Assembly: GCF_029543155.1 (NCBI RefSeq)
Contig: NZ_JARQXA010000005.1
Span: forward strand, 310,001-374,000
Source of the DNA: Sphingomonas sp. HITSZ_GF
Lineage (GTDB): Bacteria; Pseudomonadota; Alphaproteobacteria; Sphingomonadales; Sphingomonadaceae
Length of the DNA: 64,000 bases
Direction: 5' to 3'
Position numbers and translations under genes: made by a program. Within the stretch, counting starts at the first letter, position 1. Each line of letters opens with the position of its first letter. Below are positions 53,084-61,973 of this stretch, one piece after another. The notes beneath the pieces are model-generated. The model was not told where the DNA came from and ran no database searches. It worked only from the letters and a program-made list of their open reading frames with translations.

Positions 53084-55075
53084 TCAGGCCGGCGCCGCGG
53101 CGGCTTTGAACACGCGCGCGAGCGCAACATATTCGTCCAGGCATTCCGGGTTGGCCATCGCCGCGGGATCGATCACTTTGGCAAGCGCCACGCCTTCGAA
53201 CAGCCGCTTGATCGGCAGTTCCTGTTTCTTCGAGGAGAGCGTGCGCGGCACCGCCGCCACCTCGACGATCCGGTCGGGCACGAAGCGCGGCGACAGCGCG
53301 CTGCGGATCGTGCCGCGCAGCAGATCGGCGATATCGCTTGCCCGCGCGCCGCCGCCGGGCACGACGAACAGCAGCAGCTGGCTGTCGCCCTCCGCCACCC
53401 GCACATCGACCACCAGCGAATCCGCCACCTGGTCGAGCTGCTCGATCGCGGCATAGATCTCACTGGTGCCCATCCGGTGGCCGCCGCGATTGATCGTCGC
53501 ATCGCTGCGCCCGAATATCTCACAGGTGCCGTCGGGCTCGATCTTCAGCCAGTCGCCGTGCCGCCACACGCCCGGATAGGTGTCGAAATAGGAATCGCGG
53601 TAGCGCGATCCATCGGCATCGCCCCACAGGAACAGCGGCATGTTGGGCAGCGGGCGGGTGCAGACCAGCTCGCCGACCTCGTCGGTCACCGCCCTGCCGC
53701 TTTCGTCCCATGCCTCCACCGCCGCGCCGAGCTGGCGGCATTGCAGCTTGCCGGGCACTTCGGGCAGCTCGCGATTGCCGGTGCAGAAGGCGCCGCAGAT
53801 ATCGGTGCCGCCCGAGCTGTTGAACCACCAGATGCCGGGCACTCCGGCACCGGCAAGCGCAGCGGAGATGCCGGTCTGCACTGCCGCGGGCAGCGGCGAT
53901 GCGGTGCTGCCCAGCGCGCGCAACGCCGAGAGGTCGCCCTGCGCCGCCAGGTCGAGCCCCATCTTGGCGCACATCGAATAGAATTGCGCGCCCGAGCCGA
54001 AGAAGGTGACGCGATTGCGCGCGACGAAGCGCCACAGCGTTCCCCAGTCGGGTGCGTCACGCGAACCCGCCGGGCTGCCGTCGAAGATGCAGATCGTCGC
54101 GCCCGCCAGCAGCCCGCCGATCTGGGTGTTCCACATCATCCAGCCGGTCGAGCTGAACCAGTGGAAGCGCTCGCCCGGCGTGCGGGGATCATAGCTGGCG
54201 CCCAGGTCGCTATGGATGCGCCCTGCCGCGCCGCCCAGCAGGATGCCGCCATGGCCATGCACCAGCGCCTTGGGCTTGCCGGTGGTGCCGCTCGAATAGA
54301 CGATCCACAACGGGTGATCGAAGGGCAGCCATTCGGGTTCGAAATTCTCAACCTCTTCCCCGTCGATCGCCTGCATCGCCGCAAAATCCAGCGCATCGCC
54401 GATATCGCCCGTCGCCAGCCCCGATCGCACCAGCACCAGCGCCTCGACGCTCGGCAGCTCGGCCCGCAGCTGCGCCACCACGTCGCTGCGGTCGAGGTCG
54501 CGCCCGGCATAATGCACGCCGTCGGTGGCGATCAGCAGCTTGGGCTCGATCTGGCGGAAACGCTCGAGGATCGCCGGCACCCCCATGTCCGGCGCGCAGA
54601 TCGCCCAGATCGCGCCGATCGCCGCGCAGGCGAGGAACGCCACCGCCGCCTCGGGCCGGTTGGGCAGATAGGCGACGACGCGGTCGCCGCGCCCGATCCC
54701 CAGCCGGCGCAGCGACACCGAGAACGCCGCCACCCGGCGCGCCAGCTCCCGCCATTCGACCGTCTCGACCGCCCCGCGCTCATCCTCGGCGATGATCGCC
54801 GGATGCCCCGATGCCTGCCCGGCAGCGGCATGGCGCAGTGCCTGCCGCGCATAATTGACCCGCACGCCGGGAAACCATATCGCGCCCGGCATCGCGTCAC
54901 TGGCCAGCACCCGGCCGGGCGTGTCGGGCGACTCGATCGCGTCGAACTCCCACAGCGCCCGCCAGAATGCCTCGGGCTGCTCGACCGACCAGCGGTGCAG
55001 CGCCTCGAAGTCCGCGAATTCGGGATGGCCGGCGGCGGCAAGCGCCTGTCGGAACTGCGCGATCAGCGTGGTCAT
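53084..55075 (-). CDS. Acetoacetate-CoA ligase (acetoacetyl-CoA synthetase)
   Basis: A 663-residue ANL-family enzyme with the extended acetyl-CoA-synthetase-type N-terminus (WSVEQPEAFWRALWEF, FPGVRVNYARQAL). The ATP loop YSSGTTGKPKALVHGHGG, the GWMMWN segment and the A8 region (FGRSDATINRGGHRMGTSEI) identify acetoacetyl-CoA synthetases, which convert acetoacetate, ATP and CoA to acetoacetyl-CoA. In place of the usual final KxSGK the end reads LSSKKQELPIKRL, as in this subfamily. Located downstream of a FAH-type hydrolase and a GntR regulator on the same strand, it would use acetoacetate released by that hydrolase. Confidence 0.9.
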   Translation of the reverse strand: MTTLIAQFRQALAAAGHPEFADFEALHRWSVEQPEAFWRALWEFDAIESPDTPGRVLASDAMPGAIWFPGVRVNYARQALRHAAAGQASGHPAIIAEDERGAVETVEWRELARRVAAFSVSLRRLGIGRGDRVVAYLPNRPEAAVAFLACAAIGAIWAICAPDMGVPAILERFRQIEPKLLIATDGVHYAGRDLDRSDVVAQLRAELPSVEALVLVRSGLATGDIGDALDFAAMQAIDGEEVENFEPEWLPFDHPLWIVYSSGTTGKPKALVHGHGGILLGGAAGRIHSDLGASYDPRTPGERFHWFSSTGWMMWNTQIGGLLAGATICIFDGSPAGSRDAPDWGTLWRFVARNRVTFFGSGAQFYSMCAKMGLDLAAQGDLSALRALGSTASPLPAAVQTGISAALAGAGVPGIWWFNSSGGTDICGAFCTGNRELPEVPGKLQCRQLGAAVEAWDESGRAVTDEVGELVCTRPLPNMPLFLWGDADGSRYRDSYFDTYPGVWRHGDWLKIEPDGTCEIFGRSDATINRGGHRMGTSEIYAAIEQLDQVADSLVVDVRVAEGDSQLLLFVVPGGGARASDIADLLRGTIRSALSPRFVPDRIVEVAAVPRTLSSKKQELPIKRLFEGVALAKVIDPAAMANPECLDEYVALARVFKAAAAPA

Positions 55076-55149
55076 TCTGGCGACTCTCCTGCGGCCGGCG
55101 CTACCCGCCGGCTCGCACCGACCCTATTCGGGCGGCTCGTCAAGAATCA

Positions 55150-55171
55150 ATATTTTTTGATAGAATAAATG
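55150..55171. promoter_or_regulatory. AT-rich motif upstream of acetoacetyl-CoA synthetase
   Basis: ATATTTTTTGATAGAATAAA begins at 55150; the nonamer ATATTTTTT recurs at 61932-61940 before TBDR D, again followed by one base and AT. The stretch stands out strongly from the GC-rich surroundings and may hold a promoter plus a site for the GntR regulator. Confidence 0.4.
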
Positions 55172-55174
55172 TAA

Positions 55175-55882
55175 TCAGGCGACCCGCTTGGTCTGGGCCG
55201 CGGCACTGACGATCAGATCGGTCGTCCGCCGCAGATGCGCGACCATCGTGCGCACCAGCCCCTCGGCATCACGCTTGAGCGCCAGGCCGGCGATCACATG
55301 ATGCTCGTCGTCGACGTCGCGCGGCGCCTTCACGTGCAGCGACAGGCCGCGATAGCGTTCGGATTGCTCGTAGAGCTGGCTGTGCAGCGCGAGCAGGCGG
55401 CGGCTGCCACAAGCGCTGACCAGCGCATAGTGAAAGGCGGCATGGCGATCGACCCATTCAGGATTGAGCGCTTCCTGGGTCTCGCCGACGACCACCGGCT
55501 CGCGCCGCAGCCGATGCTCGGCGGCCAGGATATTGGCTTCCCACTCGACATCGCCGCGCTCGACCGAGCGGCGCAGCGCCACGGCCTCGATCTCGCAGCG
55601 CAGGTCGGTCAGGTCCTCGAGATCGGCGATCGAGAGGGGGGCGACGACGAAGCCGCGCTGATCGCGCGAGACGACCAGCTGCTCGGGCACCAGTCGTGAC
55701 AGCGCCTCGCGCACCGCGCCCGGGCTCACCTGGAGTTCCTCGGCAAGCTCCTGGATTTTCAGCTTCTTCTCGGGAACGTGCCGGCCCTTGAGGATGTCCG
55801 ATCGGATAACCTCATAGGCAAGCGTGGTCTGGCTGCGCGCGCCGCCATTCTCCAGCTCCCGAATCTCTCCAATCAGCGACAT
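55175..55882 (-). CDS. GntR-family regulator (FCD subfamily) of the aromatic cluster
   Basis: A 235-residue regulator. I start at 55882 (MSLIGEIRELENGG), preceded by AAAAAGGA. The winged helix covers about 20-80 (LAEELQVSPGAVREALSRL, VSRDQRGFVVAPL), and the FCD effector domain follows with LRCEIEAVALRRSVERG, DRHAAFHYALVSACGS and HHVIAGLALKRDAEG; the histidine and aspartate positions for metal and acid binding are kept. It lies between the FAH-type hydrolase and acetoacetyl-CoA synthetase genes and probably responds to an acidic pathway intermediate. Candidate operators are the TCATAAAAACATT sites at 56931 and 61943. Confidence 0.9.
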   Translation of the reverse strand: MSLIGEIRELENGGARSQTTLAYEVIRSDILKGRHVPEKKLKIQELAEELQVSPGAVREALSRLVPEQLVVSRDQRGFVVAPLSIADLEDLTDLRCEIEAVALRRSVERGDVEWEANILAAEHRLRREPVVVGETQEALNPEWVDRHAAFHYALVSACGSRRLLALHSQLYEQSERYRGLSLHVKAPRDVDDEHHVIAGLALKRDAEGLVRTMVAHLRRTTDLIVSAAAQTKRVA

Positions 55883-55966
55883 AATCCTTTTTCGTATCGA
55901 ACCACTATTTGCGCCGGTGTCGCATAATCGGCGCCGCGGCGCCATATCCCGGCGGCAGGGGACGGG

Positions 55967-56830
55967 TCAGGCCGCCGGTGCGATGACGCGATTCTCGATC
56001 GCGCCGATCTGCTCGACTTCGCAGCGCACCACGTCGCCGGGCTGGAGAAACAGCGGAGGCTGGCGCGCCACGCCCACGCCGTCGGGCGTGCCCGTGGCGA
56101 TCAGGTCGCCGGGATCGAGCGTGAAGGCGGTCGAGAGATAGGCGATCTGGTCCCAGATATTATAGACCAGCTGCTCGGTATTGCCGTCCTGGCGCAGCTC
56201 GCCATTGACGTAGCTGCGCAGGCCCAGCGTGTGCGGGTCCGCCACTTCGTCGGCGGTGACGATCCACGGCCCGATCGGCCCGTGCGTGTCGAACGACTTG
56301 CCCATGGTGAAGGTCGGCGAATGCTGCTGCCAGTCGCGCGCCGAGACGTCGTTGCATACGACATAGCCGAAGATGTGGTCACGCGACTGGTCGGCGGTGA
56401 CGTGCTTCGCCGGCTTGCCGATCACCACGCCCAGCTCGACCTCATAATCGAGTGCCTTGGACACGCCCGGATCGGTATCGGCATAGGGGCCGACGATGCA
56501 GCTGGTCTGCTTGTTGAACCAGAACTGGTTGGTCGGCGTCGCGACGCCCAGCCGCTTCGCCTCCTCGATATGCTTGCGATAGTTCATGCCGATCGCGAGA
56601 TATTTGCCGGGCCGCTCAATCGGCGCGAGCAGCGACACGTCGCCGAGCGAGAGGCCGGCCGCCCCCGAATCGCGGAGCGTGGCGATCGCCTCCAGCGCTT
56701 CCGCGCCGTCCGCGATCACCGCGAGCATCGTCGGATAGCGATCCGCAAGCGAATCGAGCGGGACGACTTCGTCCCCGCGCATCACGCCGAGCCGCACTCC
56801 TTGCGCAGAATCGAAGCGCACCAGCCGCAT
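55967..56830 (-). CDS. Fumarylacetoacetate-hydrolase-family enzyme
   Basis: A 287-residue FAH-fold hydrolase, which cleaves a C-C bond of a 2,4-diketo acid or related compound. Metal ligands are visible: Glu130 and Glu132 (ALDYEVELGVVIG) and Asp161 (VVCNDVSARDWQ). GMNYRKHIEEAK is the characteristic YxxH-like segment, and MGKSFDTHGPIGPW and NGELRQDGNT are conserved family parts. AAGGAGG lies before the ATG at 56830. Specificity (acylpyruvate, fumarylpyruvate, 2-keto-3-deoxy-fuconate type) cannot be read. It heads the minus-strand arm of the cluster. Confidence 0.9.
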   Translation of the reverse strand: MRLVRFDSAQGVRLGVMRGDEVVPLDSLADRYPTMLAVIADGAEALEAIATLRDSGAAGLSLGDVSLLAPIERPGKYLAIGMNYRKHIEEAKRLGVATPTNQFWFNKQTSCIVGPYADTDPGVSKALDYEVELGVVIGKPAKHVTADQSRDHIFGYVVCNDVSARDWQQHSPTFTMGKSFDTHGPIGPWIVTADEVADPHTLGLRSYVNGELRQDGNTEQLVYNIWDQIAYLSTAFTLDPGDLIATGTPDGVGVARQPPLFLQPGDVVRCEVEQIGAIENRVIAPAA

Positions 56831-56916
56831 CAGACTTCCTCCTTGCCCTCGTCCCGGTCGTTCGCCGGGTCCGGATTTCATGCCATGGGCGCATTCATAG
56901 AAGCGAAAAAACCGAT

Positions 56917-56944
56917 TTGACTAGGAAAAAAATGTTTTTATGAA
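56917..56944 (+). promoter_or_regulatory. Promoter and operator candidate of the dioxygenase operon
   Basis: TTGACT (56917-56922), 16 bases, TATGAA (56939-56944). The -10 box overlaps AATGTTTTTATGA (56931-56943), whose reverse complement TCATAAAAACATT occurs exactly at 61943-61955 before TBDR D. A regulator bound here would block the promoter. Confidence 0.5.
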
Positions 56945-57040
56945 ATGTGCAGACGAAAGAGCGCATGCGAAGCTAGGATCTGCCCTCGGGGGCGATCGGC
57001 TTCAGCTGGCCGGTCGGTTGGAGTGGGAGCGAGAGAGGCA

Positions 57041-58162
57041 ATGAACGACAATGCCGTTCAGTCCGCGATAGTGGATAAGGTCCGCAGCGACCCGCGGCTG
57101 GCACGCAGCGCCGCGCCGGTCGTCAAGGCGATCGACCTGGCCCATGTCCGCTTCAGCCGCGCCGATATTGCCCGTCAGTCCCGCTTCCTCGCCGATTTCG
57201 GTCTCCGCGAAACGGGCCGGGCGGGGGAATGGACCGGCTTTTCCGGCCTGGGCGGCTATGGCCCCTGCTATCTGCTGCGCGAGGGCGAAGACCGGTTTCG
57301 CGGCATCGCCTTGGCAGTCGGGTCGCGCGCCGATCTGGAGACGCTTGCCGCGCTGCCGGGGGCCTCGCCGATCGAGCCGGCGCTGGGCTGGCCGGAGGGC
57401 GAGCAGGTTCGGCTCACCGATCCGGCGGGCAACGCCGTCCATGCCGTGCATGGCCCGCACACTGCGCCCGCGCTGCCCCGCCAGTCGCTTTCGCACAATA
57501 TCGATGGCGAACTGCGCCGGCTGAACGCGATGCAGCGCCCGCCCGCCCAGCCGGCCACGGTGCTCCGCATCGGCCATGCCGTGCTCGGCGTCGTCGATTT
57601 CTTCGCGGTGGTGCGCTGGTACATCGATCATTTCGGGCTGATCCCGTCGGACATCCAGACGATCGGCGACGGCGATCCCGCGCTCGTCTTCATGCGCTGC
57701 GACCGGGGCGACACCCCCGCCGATCACCATACGCTGGTGATCGCCCAGAACGTCGTCAACGGCTTCAGCCACTGCGCCTTCGAATGCCTCGACATCGACG
57801 ATATCGCGATGGGCCAGGAATGGCTGGCGGCGCATGGCTGGAAACATGCCTGGGGGCTCGGGCGCCATCTGCTCGGCAGCCAGATCTTCGACTATTGGCG
57901 CGATCCGGCGGGCGACAAGGTCGAGCATTTCATCGACAGCGACAAGTTCACCGCGGACCGCCAGGTCGATGTCTCGCCGCTCACCAGCGGCGGGCTCTAT
58001 CAATGGGGGCCGGCGGTCCCCGCCGATTTCGAGAAGCCGAAGATGAGCCTCGGCCTGCTCTGGCGCGCGTGGCGCAATATCCGGGCGAGCAAGGAAATGT
58101 CGTTCGGCCGGGCCAAGACGCTGATGCAGGCGCTGAAGGATCCCCCCCGGCCCTGGCATTGA
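57041..58162 (+). CDS. VOC-family ring-cleavage dioxygenase-like protein
   Basis: A 373-residue protein with two vicinal-oxygen-chelate modules, as in type I extradiol dioxygenases. The second module carries the Fe(II) triad: His179 (RIGHAVLGV), His244 (GFSHCAFEC) and Glu295 (DKVEHFIDS), with the conserved FDYWRDP tyrosine at 285. The N-terminal module (LAHVRFSR) is non-catalytic. Such enzymes open a catechol ring next to the hydroxyls using O2. GAGAGAGG precedes the ATG at 57041. It is the first gene of the plus-strand operon with MBL-fold, amidohydrolase and flavin hydroxylase genes. The length is 60-70 residues above the usual 300 because of an N-terminal and a C-terminal extension. Confidence 0.87.
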   Translation: MNDNAVQSAIVDKVRSDPRLARSAAPVVKAIDLAHVRFSRADIARQSRFLADFGLRETGRAGEWTGFSGLGGYGPCYLLREGEDRFRGIALAVGSRADLETLAALPGASPIEPALGWPEGEQVRLTDPAGNAVHAVHGPHTAPALPRQSLSHNIDGELRRLNAMQRPPAQPATVLRIGHAVLGVVDFFAVVRWYIDHFGLIPSDIQTIGDGDPALVFMRCDRGDTPADHHTLVIAQNVVNGFSHCAFECLDIDDIAMGQEWLAAHGWKHAWGLGRHLLGSQIFDYWRDPAGDKVEHFIDSDKFTADRQVDVSPLTSGGLYQWGPAVPADFEKPKMSLGLLWRAWRNIRASKEMSFGRAKTLMQALKDPPRPWH

Positions 58163-58209
58163 TCACTCTCTTTCAAACCAACAGGCGCCCGCAAGAGGCG
58201 GCGGACAAC

Positions 58210-59169
58210 ATGGAGTTCGGGATGCGGACGAGTTTGGCGATTGCGTTGCTGGTTTCGGTTCTGGGCGGCGTTGCCCCTGCGGCGGCGCAGGAGGCCAGCT
58301 TCGTCACGCTCGGCACCAATTCGGGGCCGATCCCCAATCCGAAGCGCGCCGAGCCGGCCAATCTGCTGCGCTTCGGCGATCAGGACATCCTGATCGATGC
58401 AGGGGACGGCGCCGCCTGGCAGCTCGCCAAGGCGGGGGTGCCGCTCAAGAACCTGCACGCGATCCTGATCAGCCATCTCCATTTCGATCATACCGGCGGC
58501 CTGTTCGCGCTGATCAGCCAGCGCTACCAGATGCTCGAGCCGAGCCCCTTCACCGTCTATGGCCCGCCGGGCACCAAGGCGCTGGTCGACGGGATCGTCG
58601 CCACCATCACGGCGTCGAGCAAGGGCGGCAACAACATGCGCGCCTTCATGCCCGGTGCCGCCGGCGGCAATGTCACCGTGGTCGAGCTCGCCGATGGCGC
58701 CAGTTTCGATCTCGGCGCGGTGAAGGTCCGTGCGGTGCGCAACACCCATTTCGTCGCCACGCCCGGCGGCGACACGCCCGATGCGCTGTCCTTCGCCTAT
58801 CGCTTCGACATGGGCGGCAAGGCGATCGTCTATACCGGAGACACCGGCGCGAGCGATGCGGTGACCGCGCTGGCCAAGGGCGCCGACTTGCTGGTCAGCG
58901 AGATCATGGACCCCGACATCGCGCTCGCCAAGGTTTTCGCCGGCACGCCCAATGCGCCGCAGCAGATCAAGGACATGATCGCCGAGCATTTCCGCCGCGA
59001 GCATGTCTCGCCGCTGGAGGCCGGACTGATGGCGTCGCGCGCCGGCGTGAAGCAGCTGGTGCTCACCCATAACGCGCTGCCCGACGATGCGATCGAGGGC
59101 GCCCGCGCGTCGATCGCCAAGAACTACAAGGGTCCCGTCACCTTCGCCCAAGATCTCGACAAATTCTGA
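58210..59169 (+). CDS. Secreted metallo-beta-lactamase-fold hydrolase
   Basis: A 319-residue MBL-fold enzyme with a signal peptide (LAIALLVSVLGGVAPAAAQ). The zinc motif SHLHFDH supplies His89, His91, Asp93 and His94, followed by NTHF, YTGDTG and LTHNALP. This is the arylsulfatase/phosphodiesterase/ribonuclease Z-like branch rather than true beta-lactamases. It would hydrolyse an ester, lactone or phosphate in the periplasm, perhaps preparing the cluster's substrate after uptake by TBDR D. The ATG at 58222 (MRTSLAIALL), preceded by GGAG, is an equally good start. Confidence 0.87.
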   Translation: MEFGMRTSLAIALLVSVLGGVAPAAAQEASFVTLGTNSGPIPNPKRAEPANLLRFGDQDILIDAGDGAAWQLAKAGVPLKNLHAILISHLHFDHTGGLFALISQRYQMLEPSPFTVYGPPGTKALVDGIVATITASSKGGNNMRAFMPGAAGGNVTVVELADGASFDLGAVKVRAVRNTHFVATPGGDTPDALSFAYRFDMGGKAIVYTGDTGASDAVTALAKGADLLVSEIMDPDIALAKVFAGTPNAPQQIKDMIAEHFRREHVSPLEAGLMASRAGVKQLVLTHNALPDDAIEGARASIAKNYKGPVTFAQDLDKF

Positions 59170-59191
59170 TCGCGCCAGGGAGGACATAGCC

Positions 59192-60169
59192 ATGCTGCCC
59201 GCCAAGGCGATCGACGTTCACGCCCATTTCCTTCCACCCGCCTATCGTGAGGCTCTGCGCGGCGCAGGCCTCACGCTTCTTGATGGCGGCATGCCCATCC
59301 CCGCCTGGTCGCCCGAAGAGGCGATCGCGCTGATGGACGAGCTCGGCATCGCCGGCGCGATGCTCTCGGTCTCCTCGCCCTTCGCGGTGTCGCTCGCCGG
59401 CAGCCACGCGCCCGAGCTCTGCCGTGCGGTCAACGACTATGCCGCCGAGATGAAGCAGCGTTACCCGACGCGCTTCGGGGCGCTGGCGATGCTGCCGGTG
59501 CCGATCATCGACCAGAGCCTGGCCGAGATCGAACGCGCGCTCGACACGCTCGGGCTCGACGGCATCGCGCTGCCCACCAATGCCGCCGGCGTCTATCTCG
59601 GCGAGGAAAAGCTCGCGCCCGTGCTCGATGCGCTCAACGAACGCGGCGCCACCGTCTTCGTCCACCCGACCATGCCCTGCTGTTTCGAATCCTTCGGCCT
59701 CGGCCTCCCCGCGCCGATGATCGAGTTCCCCTTCGACTCCACCCGCGCGATCGCCAGCCTGCTCTATTCGCAGGCGCTGCCGCGGCGCGAGAAGATCAAC
59801 TTCATCTTCAGCCATGGCGGCGGGCCGACTTCGTTCCTCGCCTCGCGGATGACGATGATCGGCGGTACCCCCTTGCTGGGCCCCCGCGCGCTGCCGATGG
59901 CCGAGGCGCGGCAATGGCTGGCGCGCTGGCATTATGATCTCACGCTGATCGGCTCGCCCGCCGAAGTCTCGGTGCTCAAGGCGATGGTCCCCACCTCGCA
60001 GATCGTTTACGGGACCGACTATCCCTTCTCGCCGGCGATCCTCGCGCGCATGGCGGCGGGGGCCTTCCCGCATCTGCCCTTCGATGCCGCCGAACAGGCG
60101 CAGGTGCTGCACGGCAATGCCGCGCGGCTGTTCCCCGCCTTCGGGCGCAAATGCGGATGCGGACAATGA
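59192..60169 (+). CDS. Amidohydrolase-family enzyme (ACMSD-like)
   Basis: A 325-residue amidohydrolase_2 protein. Metal ligands appear in DVHAHFLPP (His10, His12), VFVHPTMP, FIFSHGGGPT and the aspartate of YGTDYPFSP. Relatives include 2-amino-3-carboxymuconate semialdehyde decarboxylase and gamma-resorcylate decarboxylase, non-oxidative decarboxylases of aromatic or ring-cleavage acids, and hydratases of oxalomesaconate. AGGGAGGA lies before the ATG at 59192. Its stop overlaps the start of the flavin hydroxylase by four bases, so decarboxylation and hydroxylation are likely successive steps. Confidence 0.9.
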   Translation: MLPAKAIDVHAHFLPPAYREALRGAGLTLLDGGMPIPAWSPEEAIALMDELGIAGAMLSVSSPFAVSLAGSHAPELCRAVNDYAAEMKQRYPTRFGALAMLPVPIIDQSLAEIERALDTLGLDGIALPTNAAGVYLGEEKLAPVLDALNERGATVFVHPTMPCCFESFGLGLPAPMIEFPFDSTRAIASLLYSQALPRREKINFIFSHGGGPTSFLASRMTMIGGTPLLGPRALPMAEARQWLARWHYDLTLIGSPAEVSVLKAMVPTSQIVYGTDYPFSPAILARMAAGAFPHLPFDAAEQAQVLHGNAARLFPAFGRKCGCGQ

Positions 60170-61629
60170 GCGCGCGTGCAGAGGTTGTCGTGATCGGGCT
60201 TGGCCCGGTCGGTGCGGTGCTGAGCTGCCTGCTCGGCCAGGCGGGGCTGCGTGTGCTCGCGGTCGAGCGCTCGCACGAAGTCTATCCGCTGCCCCGCGCC
60301 GCGCATTTCGATCACGAGATCATGCGCGTCTTCCAGTCGGTCGGCATTGCTGACGAGGCACTCAACCATGCCGAGCCCGCGGGCGCATATGAGTTCCGCA
60401 ACGCAGCCGGCGACTTGCTGATGGACGCGCGCCTCGACGCGCAGGGCCTGTCCGGCTGGGCGGGGTCGTACATGTTCAACCAGCCCGGCATCGAGCGCGC
60501 GCTGCGCGCCCGTCTGGCCGCGATGCCCAATGTCGAAGTCCGTCTCGGCGACGCGTTCCAATCCTATGTCCAGCATGCCGATCATGTCGAGGTCACGCTG
60601 GCCGGCGGCGATGTCGTCACTGCGCGCTATCTGGTCGGGTGCGACGGCGCGCGCAGCGCGGTACGCGAAGCGATGGGCGTCGCGCTCGACGATTACCAGT
60701 TCGACGAGCCCTGGCTGGTTGTCGATACCATCCCCGTCGATCCGGAGACGGTGCCCAAGGTCAATCTCCAGATCTGCGACCCCGCCCGGCCCACCACCTG
60801 CGTCCGCATGGGCCCGGGCCGCCACCGCTGGGAATTCATGCTGGCGCCCGACGAGACGGCGGAACAGGCCATGGCGCCGGGCTTCCTCGAAGCCTTGCTC
60901 GAACCCTGGAAGGCCAAGGTCGAGATCGAACGCAAGGCGGTCTATCGCTTCCACGGCCTCGTCGCGAAGCAGTGGCGGGATGGCCGCGTGCTGCTCGCCG
61001 GCGATTCCGCGCACCAGACCCCGCCCTTTGCCGGCCAAGGCATGTGCTCGGGCATCCGCGACGCGGTCAACCTCGCCTGGAAGCTTGATGCGATCCTCGG
61101 CCGCGGTGCCGATGATGCGCTGCTCGCCAGCTATCAGACCGAGCGCGAACCCTGCACGCGCAGCTATATCGAACTGGCGATCCACATGGGCCGCATCGTC
61201 TGCTCGCGCGATCCGCAGGTCTGCGCCCAGCGCGACGCGATGATGATGGCCGCGCTCGCGGCCGGCGCCGCGCTCCCCCTGCCCCCGCCGCACGGGCCGG
61301 GGCGCGAGGGCGGGGTGTTCGTCGCCGGAGACGTCGCGGCTGGCACGATCTTCCCGCAATTCCTGGCGGAGGACGGCGGCCGCATGGACGACGCGCTTGG
61401 CGCCGGCGCCTGGCTGATCGGCGGCGAGACCGGCAACGGCCTCACCGGCTTCGCGCTCGACGATGTCCGGCTGGCGCCGTTCCGCGCGGCGATCGAGGCG
61501 TGGCTGTTCGAGCGCGGCGCCGAGGCCGTGCTGGTTCGCCCCGATCGCTATGTGTTCGGCGCCGGCGATGCCGACGCGCTCGCCGCCGCCTGGCACCAGC
61601 GGGTCGCCGGGGAGGCGTGCCCAGCCTGA
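60166..61629 (+). CDS. FAD-dependent aromatic hydroxylase (MhpA/phenol hydroxylase type)
   Basis: A 487-residue class A flavoprotein monooxygenase. The Rossmann motif GLGPVG (11-16) with Glu34, DGARSAVRE (the DG motif) and LAGDSAHQTPPFAGQG (the GD motif) are all intact. The sequence is nearest to MhpA-like 3-(3-hydroxyphenyl)propionate hydroxylases and related phenol hydroxylases, which use NAD(P)H and O2 to add an ortho hydroxyl to a phenol. Its product would be a catechol for the VOC dioxygenase at 57041. The C-terminal domain (residues 380-487) has the thioredoxin-like fold of the family. Confidence 0.92.
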   Translation: MSARAEVVVIGLGPVGAVLSCLLGQAGLRVLAVERSHEVYPLPRAAHFDHEIMRVFQSVGIADEALNHAEPAGAYEFRNAAGDLLMDARLDAQGLSGWAGSYMFNQPGIERALRARLAAMPNVEVRLGDAFQSYVQHADHVEVTLAGGDVVTARYLVGCDGARSAVREAMGVALDDYQFDEPWLVVDTIPVDPETVPKVNLQICDPARPTTCVRMGPGRHRWEFMLAPDETAEQAMAPGFLEALLEPWKAKVEIERKAVYRFHGLVAKQWRDGRVLLAGDSAHQTPPFAGQGMCSGIRDAVNLAWKLDAILGRGADDALLASYQTEREPCTRSYIELAIHMGRIVCSRDPQVCAQRDAMMMAALAAGAALPLPPPHGPGREGGVFVAGDVAAGTIFPQFLAEDGGRMDDALGAGAWLIGGETGNGLTGFALDDVRLAPFRAAIEAWLFERGAEAVLVRPDRYVFGAGDADALAAAWHQRVAGEACPA

Positions 61630-61653
61630 GCGCCGGGAAGAAGGGAGGCGACA

Positions 61654-61860
61654 ATGCTACCGGGCCATGCCGACGATATTTATTCGGAAGCCGGGATCGC
61701 CGATCCCCATCTGCATGATCGTGCGATCCGCGATCGCCGCGCCGTGGTTGCGCGTGACGATGCGATCGGCCGAAATACCCCTGCCGACCATGTTCGCCTC
61801 CGTTTCGCCTGCCCGTCGGCACCCGGCTTCCCTTGCCTGCCGATGACGCCGGCCGCCTGA
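61654..61860 (+). CDS. Doubtful 68-codon ORF with a strong ribosome site
   Basis: AAGGGAGG (61641-61648) lies five bases before an ATG, the best-placed ribosome site in the 344-base gap. The encoded 68 residues (MLPGHADDIYSEAGIADPH...) match no family I know, and third codon positions are visibly less GC-rich than in real genes nearby. It may be a decayed remnant of a gene once in the operon or a short leader peptide. The rest of the gap holds only the TBDR D promoter. Confidence 0.3.
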   Translation: MLPGHADDIYSEAGIADPHLHDRAIRDRRAVVARDDAIGRNTPADHVRLRFACPSAPGFPCLPMTPAA

Positions 61861-61910
61861 ACACTCGAAATCCGGCGTTTCCCGCCACTTGGCATCCCGC
61901 CGGGCAAACG

Positions 61911-61955
61911 TTGACTCGCTCCGCAAATAATATATTTTTTAATCATAAAAACATT
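61911..61955 (+). promoter_or_regulatory. Promoter and operator candidate of TBDR D
   Basis: TTGACT (61911-61916) with a weak TATTTT (61933-61938) 16 bases on, then the exact 13-mer TCATAAAAACATT (61943-61955), which is the inverse of the site at 56931-56943. The receptor ATG follows 18 bases later after GGGAGGG. Confidence 0.5.
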
Positions 61956-61973
61956 GAAACATTGGGAGGGTAT

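Noticed and set aside
61657..61926. 89-residue minus-strand ORF in the gap before TBDR D
   Set aside because: No family resemblance, no good ribosome site, and it overlaps the better-supported plus-strand signal.
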